Source of the DNA: a bacterium
Lineage (GTDB): Bacteria; Zixibacteria; MSB-5A5; GN15; FEB-12
Assembly (NCBI GenBank): GCA_016708025.1
Contig: JADJGQ010000001.1
Location: forward strand, 1,302,001 to 1,366,000
Length of the DNA: 64,000 bases
Direction of reading: 5' to 3'
A model generated the notes under the pieces. The model was not told the origin of the DNA and ran no database searches. It saw only the letters and a list, made by a program, of their open reading frames with translations. The translations under genes and the position numbers were made by a program. This document shows, piece by piece, positions 16,141-24,390 of this stretch (positions are counted from its first letter, which is position 1; each line of letters opens with the position of its first letter).

Positions 16141-17490
16141 TCAACGGGAAGGAACGTCATCCATGGCTGCATCATCGGGGAGGACCAGACCGGAATCCTC
16201 GGCCAATTCCTTGACTCTCCGGCTGATCCGGTCATCCAGTTTCATAGCCTGGGACATCGTATAGAACTCGACTTCATCGATAGGCGAAATGTCTTTGATC
16301 TCGGCGATGACCGCAACAGTCTTACGAACCGCATTTTCAATGACATCCAGGCTCCCCGGGAGCGATTCGAGTACTTTGGCCGTATCACCACGGTTAAGGC
16401 GCTGGCGGAGCAACTGGGTGCGCCCATACATCGCCATAGCGGCATTGTTGACGTAGTGAGAGAGGGTGGCGATAGCGATATTTTTCGATTCGATCATCCC
16501 CTTCTCGCGCTCTTCCTTGAGCAGTTTCTGGCTCAGTTCCTGGCGTTCCTGGAAGAGGTTGTGCACGATCAGGTAAGTGCGCCAGATCTCTTTATTTGCG
16601 CGCATGAGGAGGTCTTCGACCTTGCCAATATCGGTGTCGAGGAATTCTGCCGCCGCAAGAGCATCGGTCATCAGGGTGACCGAGATCTGCTCGATATCTT
16701 CCTTGGAGAGGTTCAAAACCTGCGCGAGCTGATTGGTCCGGGTCATCCGTTCAACCGGGTCCCAGCCGTAGTCATCGGCAGATGCATGCCCCAACAGGCT
16801 GGCCAATCGAATCAGGTTGGGAGTGCTGGGTCCGGGAGTAAGATTCGAGAAAACGTGGTGGTCGCGGATCGACTCGCAGATCGCGACCGGCAAACGCCAG
16901 CGGATCGACAAGTGATAGCCGACCTCGCAATGATCGGTGCCGAAGACCTGTCGTTCGGCCTCGATAAGGTTATTGGCGCGCACTTTCTTAAGCGCGATCT
17001 TCTCATATTGTTCAGGATAGTGATTGATGAAATAGAGTACGCCGACATCATGCAGCAAACCAGCGATAAAGGCTTCATCCGACGCTTTGACAGAGGTGAC
17101 TTTAGCGATCTTTTCAGCAGCCACGGCGACCGTCAGATTGTCCGCAAACAGATGTTTGGTGTTCACGTACGCGGCGCGCGAGAATCGTTCAGCATTAAAT
17201 ACCGAGGAGGAGAGCGCCATGCACTTGACAGTACTGATCCCGAGCACCTGTACCGCCTGCTGAACGGTGGTGGTGCGACTGAATCTCTGGTAAAAAGATG
17301 AATTGGCCAGTTTGAGGATACGGGATGTCAGCGCCGGATCCTTGAGAATGATCCGGGCAAGCGATTCAGTCGAGTAGTTGGCCTTTTCGATCTCCCGGAG
17401 AAGTTCGTTCAGGGCCTGCGGCAATGAAAGAATGTCGTCGTTTCGCGAGATATCTTCGAGAATGGTCATTTTATCCATAGGGTAACTCAC
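16141..17490 (-). CDS. HDOD-domain signalling protein with histidine-kinase-like dimerisation tail
   Basis: This 449-residue cytoplasmic protein has an HDOD domain (about residues 15-215: LPQALNELLREIEK, DPALTSRILKLANSSFY, FIAGLLHDVGVLYF and a DHCEVGYHLSIRWRLP segment). HDOD domains are HD-related output modules of signalling proteins and mostly lack hydrolase activity. The C-terminal third includes a predicted long helix and the segment ATLSHYVNNAAMAMYGRTQL, which closely resembles the H-box of histidine kinases (HELNNPL type), but there is no ATP-binding domain after it. A GTG at 17490 with AGGGA eight bases upstream is the chosen start. It follows the large kinase-like gene by 64 bases, suggesting that the two proteins work together. 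Confidence 0.88.
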   Translation of the reverse strand: MSYPMDKMTILEDISRNDDILSLPQALNELLREIEKANYSTESLARIILKDPALTSRILKLANSSFYQRFSRTTTVQQAVQVLGISTVKCMALSSSVFNAERFSRAAYVNTKHLFADNLTVAVAAEKIAKVTSVKASDEAFIAGLLHDVGVLYFINHYPEQYEKIALKKVRANNLIEAERQVFGTDHCEVGYHLSIRWRLPVAICESIRDHHVFSNLTPGPSTPNLIRLASLLGHASADDYGWDPVERMTRTNQLAQVLNLSKEDIEQISVTLMTDALAAAEFLDTDIGKVEDLLMRANKEIWRTYLIVHNLFQERQELSQKLLKEEREKGMIESKNIAIATLSHYVNNAAMAMYGRTQLLRQRLNRGDTAKVLESLPGSLDVIENAVRKTVAVIAEIKDISPIDEVEFYTMSQAMKLDDRISRRVKELAEDSGLVLPDDAAMDDVPSR

Positions 17491-17554
17491 ACCGTTGTTC
17501 CCTATGTCGGAAGATTTGGGAGAAAGTTGAGGAAACTGGTTGACCTGTTGCAGG

Positions 17555-20476
17555 TTAGCCTATTTTTGCGGCCAACGAACGAATAATATCGGTCAGTTGT
17601 TCGATCCGGAACGGCTTGAGAAGGATTTCGGTGATTCCGGCAGCATCGATCTCCGACTGGTCAAGGCCTGCCTCCCAACCGGTTACAAGGATAATCGGGA
17701 CTTGGGGTTGGAAGGCCCGAATCTGACGGGCAACATCAAGGCCGGTAAGGTCCGGCATGGCAAGGTCGGTCAGGATGATGTCAAACTTCCCCGTAGAAGC
17801 CATTCTGAGCCCCTCAGAGCCGCTTGAGGCGGTCTGCACGTAATATCCGAGGGATTGGCACATGGCCGAAATCAGATCGAGAATGACCGCCTGATCGTCA
17901 ATGGCGAGCACCCGCACCTGGCGACCAGATTTCGATGGCTGAGAAGCGGAAGTCGATCCTTTTACCGGAAACTTAAAGCTGAGATAGGCTGGAGTCGGAC
18001 CGGTCTTGTCGGCCGCAAAATAACAGACACCCTGACTGACAGGTTTCAGAAACATATCGGATGGCCGATGCTGGAACGCCTGATCGGCCGGCAAATAGTC
18101 ACCAAACGAAGCTACCGATTCCACCGGCGGGAAGTTCTTCCGGTGGCGAGAAATGTCCAGGTAGAGGAAATTCTCTTTCAAATAAGTGGCAATAGAAATG
18201 ACGTCCTCGTCCGATGCAATCGCCGCAAAACGATTTAGAACGGACTCGAACAAACTTCTTACTTCGGTGTCAGCAAAATGAATGGCAGTCGCTTTGCCAA
18301 GTTTCAGGTCAAGCTCACGTGGCCGTCCACCTGCCATATACAGATCGCCGGAGATATGCACTTCTCCAAGTACTGCCTCAACCACATGATTGACTGTTCC
18401 GGAGTTTTCATCGGCTGCTACCACCGGTTCGGCCGGAAGGACCAGTGTCCGTTTCACCAGTTTAGCGGCGTGATCCGCTTCAGAAACAATCGACCGCAGC
18501 AGAGTCCGCAATTCGCCTGAGACCTCTTCCCTGCCGGCGGCCAGATCAGCTGAACCGATCACGGCGGAGAGATGGTTGTTAAGTTGGTTTATAAGTGGCG
18601 CGATCTTCTCGCTATCCCGAGCGGAGAACTCAAACTTCTCGGTCCTGCCCGCCAGAGATGAAAGGTTACTACGCAAGGCATACAGACCAACCGCCAGGGT
18701 CAGCAACCGTTCCCACTCCAGTTTTTCGTTTTCGGGGAGGTCATAGAAGAAAAACAGAACCACTTCAGAGAAACCGGTAGGACCTGCCAGCGGACAAGCG
18801 GCCATCATTTGCGGAAGTCGCCGTTCGCCAAACACCGAGTGCAGGATCTGTTGCGATGACGGACTGAAAGTCTCGATCGAAGACAGCACGGCGCGCTTTC
18901 CATAAACGAATTGCGGTCCACCCTGATTGATCGCTTCACCCACGAGTCCTTCACCAGGTTCAATAAGCAGATCGACCAGGTCGGTCAATTCCGCGCGATA
19001 TGCATCGCCGGCAGAAAATGAACCGTTGGGGAGACTCAGCAGCGTGATCACCTGAGAATGTGTCGGGAGAATCTCTGCCAGATGGCGCATGAAGTAACCG
19101 GCGCGATGGCGTGCCGAATCTTCATCCGTGGGCGGTTCAATGAGCTGAATCACTTTCTCAAAACCGAGGCGGCGGGAAAGATCGCGTCGAGAGGTCTCAC
19201 GTTGTTGCAGTGCAAATCGAGCGAGCAAACCAAAAAACGCCAAGAGCCGGAGGTCCTGATCGCTGACCACAAACGGTCCCCCGTCTTTGCGCAGCAGAAG
19301 CGCATCAGTGGCATCGTTCACTACTGGAAAGACCAGCGATGAACGGACGATCGAGGCATGGCCATCGCGCTCAGTAGATTCATGATTGATGATCAGGGGC
19401 TTGCGCCGCTCCAGAGCCTCGGTGAGTGTCAGGCGATATTGTTCGGTAAGATCAGTCAGTGATTCCGTGCCACCATAGACCTGAATGCTGCTGCCGGAAA
19501 GACCGCAGAGGTAGACCTCCGATGATCCGGCAAGTCCGACCAATTGGCGACAGAAATCAGGCAGACTTCCAGACCCGGCCAACGATTGCGCCGAGGCAGA
19601 GAGCCGATCGATCAAGACGCTCTGGCGGTTATTCACTTGCTCTAATTCGGTCCTGGCGAGCGACAACTCACGTGTCAATCGAGTTGTTCGGATCTTTTCG
19701 GCGACCCAGTCAGTGACAGGAGCCAGATAGAGAAGTTCAGCCCGACTGAACGAGCGTGGTTCTTCCGCTAGTAAAACAATGGCGCCGATTTTTTCACTTC
19801 CGGAGATCAGCGGGAGTACCAGACTCGACTGAAAACGGGATTGAACCGGCATACCCTTCGCATCGGTCAGTTCGAATGAACCGGCGATCATCGGATCGCC
19901 CAGGTCGATCGCTTGCGCGACGGCATTACGTTCAAGCGTAAAATGCTCAAGGTTGGCGATCTCATTCTTGGTCAGATTGGCGGTTGCGCCGAGGATCAGT
20001 TGGCGCTTTCCACGATTGATCAGGAAGGTCACCCCTGCCCGTTCGGGAGTCTGCAACAGTATCTCGCGAAGGGCCAAAGAGAGCAATTCCAGCAGTTGAT
20101 AAGAAGCGCGCGTTTCGAGTTGGAGGGTCTGCAACAGCCCAAGTCGATTCTCCCGGATCTCCAGTTCCTCACGGTTGATGCGCTGGTTATCAGCGAAAAA
20201 CGCAAGTGCCACGACCACCAGACCGAGACCAATTGCCAGCACAATGTACGCGGCGGCGCTCAGTATCGGATACGCGGTAATGACAAACCAGGTGGAGTAA
20301 TCGGAGACCGAAGTAAATACATTCCAGGTCGCGACTAATATGATCAGGACCGCTCCGCCGATATAGGCGGCTCTTCCGGCGCCACTGATCCGATGTAGCT
20401 GCAGGCGAAGAAAAAGAAAGGTCAGCAAACCTGCCGCCAGCAAGGCCATCGGTATGGTGGTCCAGAGAGTGGTCAT
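17555..20476 (-). CDS. Membrane-anchored GAF / degenerate histidine kinase / receiver protein
   Basis: This 973-residue protein begins with about three membrane helices (residues 5-95) and a coiled-coil linker. Several GAF-like regions follow (for example SSLVLPLISGSEKIGAIVLL and ACPLAGPTGFSEVVLFFF). The region PLINQLNNHLSAVIGSADLA matches a histidine kinase H-box (AHDLNNLLTAILG type) with Asn where the phosphorylated His should be. The following region has no recognisable N- or G-boxes. The last 120 residues are an intact receiver domain: DD at VLAIDDQAVI, phosphoacceptor D in ILTDLAMPD, T in ILVTGW and K in LLKPF. It therefore looks like a sensor that cannot autophosphorylate but can accept phosphate. 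Its ATG overlaps the miaB stop codon by one base. Confidence 0.85.
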   Translation of the reverse strand: MTTLWTTIPMALLAAGLLTFLFLRLQLHRISGAGRAAYIGGAVLIILVATWNVFTSVSDYSTWFVITAYPILSAAAYIVLAIGLGLVVVALAFFADNQRINREELEIRENRLGLLQTLQLETRASYQLLELLSLALREILLQTPERAGVTFLINRGKRQLILGATANLTKNEIANLEHFTLERNAVAQAIDLGDPMIAGSFELTDAKGMPVQSRFQSSLVLPLISGSEKIGAIVLLAEEPRSFSRAELLYLAPVTDWVAEKIRTTRLTRELSLARTELEQVNNRQSVLIDRLSASAQSLAGSGSLPDFCRQLVGLAGSSEVYLCGLSGSSIQVYGGTESLTDLTEQYRLTLTEALERRKPLIINHESTERDGHASIVRSSLVFPVVNDATDALLLRKDGGPFVVSDQDLRLLAFFGLLARFALQQRETSRRDLSRRLGFEKVIQLIEPPTDEDSARHRAGYFMRHLAEILPTHSQVITLLSLPNGSFSAGDAYRAELTDLVDLLIEPGEGLVGEAINQGGPQFVYGKRAVLSSIETFSPSSQQILHSVFGERRLPQMMAACPLAGPTGFSEVVLFFFYDLPENEKLEWERLLTLAVGLYALRSNLSSLAGRTEKFEFSARDSEKIAPLINQLNNHLSAVIGSADLAAGREEVSGELRTLLRSIVSEADHAAKLVKRTLVLPAEPVVAADENSGTVNHVVEAVLGEVHISGDLYMAGGRPRELDLKLGKATAIHFADTEVRSLFESVLNRFAAIASDEDVISIATYLKENFLYLDISRHRKNFPPVESVASFGDYLPADQAFQHRPSDMFLKPVSQGVCYFAADKTGPTPAYLSFKFPVKGSTSASQPSKSGRQVRVLAIDDQAVILDLISAMCQSLGYYVQTASSGSEGLRMASTGKFDIILTDLAMPDLTGLDVARQIRAFQPQVPIILVTGWEAGLDQSEIDAAGITEILLKPFRIEQLTDIIRSLAAKIG

Positions 20477-21798
20477 CAGTTCAGTTCCGCTATCTCCCCA
20501 TGGAGGGTGAAAGCATCGGCCGAGTTTACCCTGATAGGGACAACCATTCCGGGCGACAACGGCTCATCAGTCTTAAACAGGATAGTCTTATTTCCTTCGG
20601 TTCGCGCGCGCAGATACTCGTCGGAACGCCGCGAGGCTCCTTCGATCAGCGATGACCGCACCTGGCCGATCTCACGTTGGTTCCGATCGTAACTCACCGA
20701 TTGCTGCAAGGCGATCAGCTTGTTGAGACGGCGAATCTTGTCCTCTTCAGGAACATCATCCGGATACTGTGCGGCGGTGGTTCCCGGACGAACGGAGTAC
20801 CGGAACATGAAAGCCGAATCGTACTGGACAGCCCTGACGGCATCGAGAGTCGCCTCAAACTCCTCCTCTGTCTCAGTCGGGAATCCGACAATCAAGTCGG
20901 TGGTCAGGGAGACATACTCGAGCTTTTTGCGGATATACTCAACGATCCTCAGATAATGCTCGATCGTGTAGATGCGCCCCATCTTCTGCAGGACCCGGTT
21001 TGCCCCGGACTGCAGCGGGAGATGGATATGAGGCATCACCTTGGGCTCATCGGCCAGAGTATCGACCAGCTTGCGGGAGAGATCTTTGGGATGGGAGGTC
21101 ATGAAACGCACCCGCGCAATACCCGTTTCGCGGGAAACGCGAGCAAGCAGTCCGGGAAAGTCCGTCCCGTCAAATTCGTAGCTGTTGACATTCTGTCCCA
21201 GCAGTGTGACCTCAACCACTCCCTCATCCACCATCTTCTTGACCGCATCGACAATGTAATCAGCGGAGTGTTCGCGCTCTTTCCCGCGCACGTATGGGAC
21301 TATGCAATAAGTGCAGTAGTTGTCGCAGCCCCGGGAGATGGTAACAAAACCGGAATAGGGAGTCTCCTTGATCGGCGCGATCATATCCATATTCTCATGA
21401 CCAAACGCGGTCATGACGGAACTGGTCCCCTCGATTCCCTCGAGAGCGTCGGGGAGTTCAAACAGGCGATCGGTCCCAAGGACAAAGTCAACATGGGGGA
21501 CCCGCCGTCTCAGATCATCCCCTAGTCGCTGGGCCATGCAGCCAACCACCGCCACCTTCAGGTGCGGCTTTTGCTTTTTGAAGCGGTAGATCTCGCCGAG
21601 CCGGCCATACACGCGGTCCTCTGCCTTTTCCCTCACGGAACAGGTATTCAGGATGATCAGGTCGGCCTGGGATTCGTCCGCAACACGCCGGTATCCCCTG
21701 GTTATCAGGGTAGACGCCAACGTCGACGAATCGGCGAGATTCATCTGGCAACCGTATGTCGAAATATGAAAGGTTTCTACTTTTTGTGCACTCTTCAC
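20476..21798 (-). CDS. miaB: tRNA-2-methylthio-N6-dimethylallyladenosine synthase
   Basis: This 440-residue radical-SAM enzyme methylthiolates i6A37 of tRNAs. The N-terminal UPF0004 domain carries three cluster cysteines (STYGCQMN, LNTCSVREKAE, VVGCMAQRLG). The radical SAM cluster is CDNYCTYC followed by IVPYVRGKER, and a TRAM domain ends the protein (RARTEGNKTILFKTDEPL). I start it at the GTG at 21798, which has GGAG seven bases upstream. In-frame ATGs further upstream fall inside or before the predicted -10 element at 21845. It heads an apparent operon that continues into the kinase-like, HDOD, aroC and pepA genes. RimO and MtaB are paralogues, but the sequence pattern fits MiaB best. Confidence 0.94.
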   Translation of the reverse strand: MKSAQKVETFHISTYGCQMNLADSSTLASTLITRGYRRVADESQADLIILNTCSVREKAEDRVYGRLGEIYRFKKQKPHLKVAVVGCMAQRLGDDLRRRVPHVDFVLGTDRLFELPDALEGIEGTSSVMTAFGHENMDMIAPIKETPYSGFVTISRGCDNYCTYCIVPYVRGKEREHSADYIVDAVKKMVDEGVVEVTLLGQNVNSYEFDGTDFPGLLARVSRETGIARVRFMTSHPKDLSRKLVDTLADEPKVMPHIHLPLQSGANRVLQKMGRIYTIEHYLRIVEYIRKKLEYVSLTTDLIVGFPTETEEEFEATLDAVRAVQYDSAFMFRYSVRPGTTAAQYPDDVPEEDKIRRLNKLIALQQSVSYDRNQREIGQVRSSLIEGASRRSDEYLRARTEGNKTILFKTDEPLSPGMVVPIRVNSADAFTLHGEIAELN

Positions 21799-21844
21799 GT
21801 AGGTACTCCGCGATTGGTATACAGCGGCCCGGACGTAACGTCTC

Positions 21845-21872
21845 ATGATACTTATTCCACAGCGAAAATCAA
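21845..21872 (-). promoter_or_regulatory. Probable promoter of the miaB operon
   Basis: On the minus strand TTGATT (21872-21867) and TATCAT (21850-21845) are 16 bases apart. The predicted transcription start near 21838 gives a 40-base leader before the GTG start of miaB. Confidence 0.5.
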
Positions 21873-21910
21873 CATAAAAGGGGTCCTCTCCCCTGTCTCT
21901 CAGATCCAGC

Positions 21911-21937
21911 AAAAAGCCCCGGCTTTTGACCGGGGCT
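21911..21937 (-). terminator. Terminator of the M1 peptidase gene
   Basis: On the minus strand an 8-bp stem (AGCCCCGG/CCGGGGCT, 7-base loop) is followed by TTTTT, 27 bases after the stop codon of the peptidase and upstream of the miaB promoter. Confidence 0.85.
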
Positions 21938-21963
21938 GTAAGTCCTGGATGACTAAGAATCGC

Positions 21964-24195
21964 TTACGGAGCGCAACCCACCTGCATGGTGACATTGCCG
22001 ACCGTCAGGAAGCTGATCATGGTGCTCAGATCAGAAAGATCGACCACGCATGAGTTGTTGACATCGGCGGTAAGACCGAGCGGAATGGTCTGGCCCGGTA
22101 TTGTCAGGTAGGCGATTATGAGCGATAAGTCGCTCAAATCGCACTGGGTGAATGACAAATTGACGTCACCGGGGACAAGCTGGCCCGGGCCTATATGAAG
22201 GGTAAATGTCGCCTGATCCGAGGTTCCGCCCCAGGTATCCCGATAGCGAATGGTAAACGTGAAACTGCCGGTGTCGGTGGGAAGCCCAGTGATGACTCCT
22301 TCGGCATCGATTGACAATCCTGGCGGCAGTGAGCCGGAGAGGAACGTTATGTCCAGAGCACCCTGCGAACCGCGCTGTTCGATGGTATCGCGATATGGGT
22401 GATATTGGGCTCCCTCGTCAAGTTCAGGCGTAGTCGTAACAATATACATACCCCAGGTCAGGTCGGTGAGATAGCGAAGGATCCAGCGGTTTGGATCAAA
22501 CTCAGCGTTCACGACCTGCTTAGGGAGCGTGAGCTTGAACATCTCATCGCGCTCATCTACCATCACCGTCACGGTGTCGTGGGTTCCATCAAGATAATCA
22601 ATAGCAATATCCACCGGCATGGTGAAGACCTGCGGATTGGTGGTCTGTGTCTGGGCCACGTGGAGGTACAGGTTCCATCCGCCCGGGGTATTTTCGCCAT
22701 AATACGCGAACTGATAGGCCGGTCGATAGGTACCGTAGATCCACTCCTGGAAAAACCAGTCGAGTTCTTCGCCAGTGGTGACCTCAACCAGATCACGGAA
22801 CTGCTCAGTGGTCGCTGACTTGTGCTGATACTGCGAGGTGACATAAGCATCCATCGCCTGCGCAAATTTGGTCTCACCCAAAACACCGCGGAGCATATGC
22901 ACAACCCACGAGCCTTTGTCATAAACGATATTATTGAAGATATTGCCAACGGACGAAGTATCATAGACATAGATCGTGCCGCCGAGAGTGTAGTCCTGCG
23001 ACTGCATATACGAGTGGTAATTGGTCCATCCGTCGCGGTTGAGGTAATAGACCGCCTCACCGTAGGAGGCAAAGCCCTCATTCAACCAGATATGGCCCCA
23101 GTTATTACATGTGATCATATCACCGAACCACTGGTGAGTTAACTCGTGGACAACCACCGCTTCTGAGAACCCAAAGTTTGAGCCGGTCATAGAGGTCATG
23201 GTCTGATGTTCCATCCCTCCACCCCATTCAAAGTTTGAGTGACCGTACTTTTCATCCAGAAACGGGTATGGCCCAAAAGTTTCAGAGAGTAGCGAGATCG
23301 CGTTGGGAGTAATTCCCCATCGCGGAAGCGCATATGAATATCTATCCGGGTAAGTGGCATGAACAACCGGCATAGTATCAAGGCCGCCGTTGTAAATGTA
23401 GTTGTTCGTCCAGACAGTGTACTTGGAGCAGGCGACCGAGAATAGATACGACGCCATCGGGTATCGGACGCAGTAGTAGTATGTACGAGTATTGGTGCTC
23501 AATATGGTGGAATCAAGGGTACCGTTGGAGCCGACATAGAAAGCGCTGTCGACCTGGATCGCGATATTGAACGAATCCGCTTTGTCATCCATACGGTCTT
23601 TGCAGGGCCACCAGGTGCGGGCATAGTACGGTTCGGATAATGACGACATCACCTTGCCGCTCGTACGAGTATCAAAAGCAAACGCCTGGAAGCCGCCCTC
23701 GATCGGATGACCGTGATAATGAACGGTCATTTCAAACTGCTCACCGGTGTTATAGGCATGGTCCAGGTCGATAGTGACAACATTGGTGGTTCGCGAATAG
23801 GTGCGGGTCCCCCCCGGCCATGTGATCGAGTCGATTGTCATATTGTCATAGAAGTCGACCTGCACTTGGGACACGTTGTCTTCGGCAGCTGCAGCTACAA
23901 TACGAACAGTGCCGTAAATGATCTCCGTAGTATCGTTGATACGCATGCGAACATCATAGAAACCAACATCGTAGTTGGTTTGCGTGTTGGCCATCGGGGC
24001 GGTGGCAATCCGCTGAGTGGCAAAACGTTCGCTGAGCAATGCGCGGCTTTTGGCGAGCGACATCTGCTGGTGGATCTGAGAGGACGGGACATTGGTCCAG
24101 TCGGTGTCGGAGACTGAGTCTGCACTGGCAGTTATGGCGGTTGTCAGGAGAAACAGGGTGAGGATTAGCAGAAACCGGGGCGAGACCAATTTCAC
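21964..24195 (-). CDS. Secreted M1-family zinc aminopeptidase with He_PIG and dockerin-like tail
   Basis: This 743-residue exported protein starts with a signal peptide (KLVSPRFLLILTLFLLTTAI). An M1 (gluzincin) aminopeptidase domain follows, with the substrate loop GGGMEHQTM and the zinc site HELTHQWFGDM plus the distal Glu in WLNEGFASYGE. Around residues 590-670 is an Ig-like putative-Ig (He_PIG) domain (SGSLPPGLSIDAEGVITGLP). The last 70 residues are two dockerin-like repeats (CDLSDLSLIIAYLT and CVVDLSDLSTMISFLT) ending in GCAP. The start is a GTG with GGAGG six bases upstream. It should digest extracellular peptides, and the tail suggests assembly or anchoring at the cell surface. Confidence 0.93.
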   Translation of the reverse strand: MKLVSPRFLLILTLFLLTTAITASADSVSDTDWTNVPSSQIHQQMSLAKSRALLSERFATQRIATAPMANTQTNYDVGFYDVRMRINDTTEIIYGTVRIVAAAAEDNVSQVQVDFYDNMTIDSITWPGGTRTYSRTTNVVTIDLDHAYNTGEQFEMTVHYHGHPIEGGFQAFAFDTRTSGKVMSSLSEPYYARTWWPCKDRMDDKADSFNIAIQVDSAFYVGSNGTLDSTILSTNTRTYYYCVRYPMASYLFSVACSKYTVWTNNYIYNGGLDTMPVVHATYPDRYSYALPRWGITPNAISLLSETFGPYPFLDEKYGHSNFEWGGGMEHQTMTSMTGSNFGFSEAVVVHELTHQWFGDMITCNNWGHIWLNEGFASYGEAVYYLNRDGWTNYHSYMQSQDYTLGGTIYVYDTSSVGNIFNNIVYDKGSWVVHMLRGVLGETKFAQAMDAYVTSQYQHKSATTEQFRDLVEVTTGEELDWFFQEWIYGTYRPAYQFAYYGENTPGGWNLYLHVAQTQTTNPQVFTMPVDIAIDYLDGTHDTVTVMVDERDEMFKLTLPKQVVNAEFDPNRWILRYLTDLTWGMYIVTTTPELDEGAQYHPYRDTIEQRGSQGALDITFLSGSLPPGLSIDAEGVITGLPTDTGSFTFTIRYRDTWGGTSDQATFTLHIGPGQLVPGDVNLSFTQCDLSDLSLIIAYLTIPGQTIPLGLTADVNNSCVVDLSDLSTMISFLTVGNVTMQVGCAP

Positions 24196-24267
24196 AGAAG
24201 ACCTCCAAGGTGTGTATCGTTTCGTCGGATGGCAGGAAAAGTTCGCCGACCATCTAATCCAGCCTGC

Positions 24268-24295
24268 AATATAGCGTATATCGGCTAATTGTCAA
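24268..24295 (-). promoter_or_regulatory. Promoter of the M1 peptidase gene
   Basis: TTGACA (24295-24290), a 16-base spacer and TATATT (24273-24268) on the minus strand would start transcription about 65 bases before the GTG start codon. It lies just after the terminator of the upstream gene. Confidence 0.65.
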
Positions 24296-24330
24296 CGAGT
24301 TACAGCGACAACGGGACCAGAATTGTCCAT

Positions 24331-24362
24331 TAAAAAGGCGCCGTGACAAGTCACGACGCCTT
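24331..24362 (-). terminator. Terminator of the BACON-repeat/dockerin gene
   Basis: On the minus strand a 12-bp stem with one mismatch (AAGGCGTCGTGA pairing with TCACGGCGCCTT, loop CTTG) ends in TTTTT, about 28 bases after the stop codon. Confidence 0.82.
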
Positions 24363-24390
24363 CGAAGTTAAGCCAGAGTCTGGCATCCGA

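Noticed and set aside
16108..17301. 397-codon plus-strand frame opposite the HDOD gene
   Set aside because: Antisense to a conserved gene. Its sequence has no family features and it has no ribosome site.
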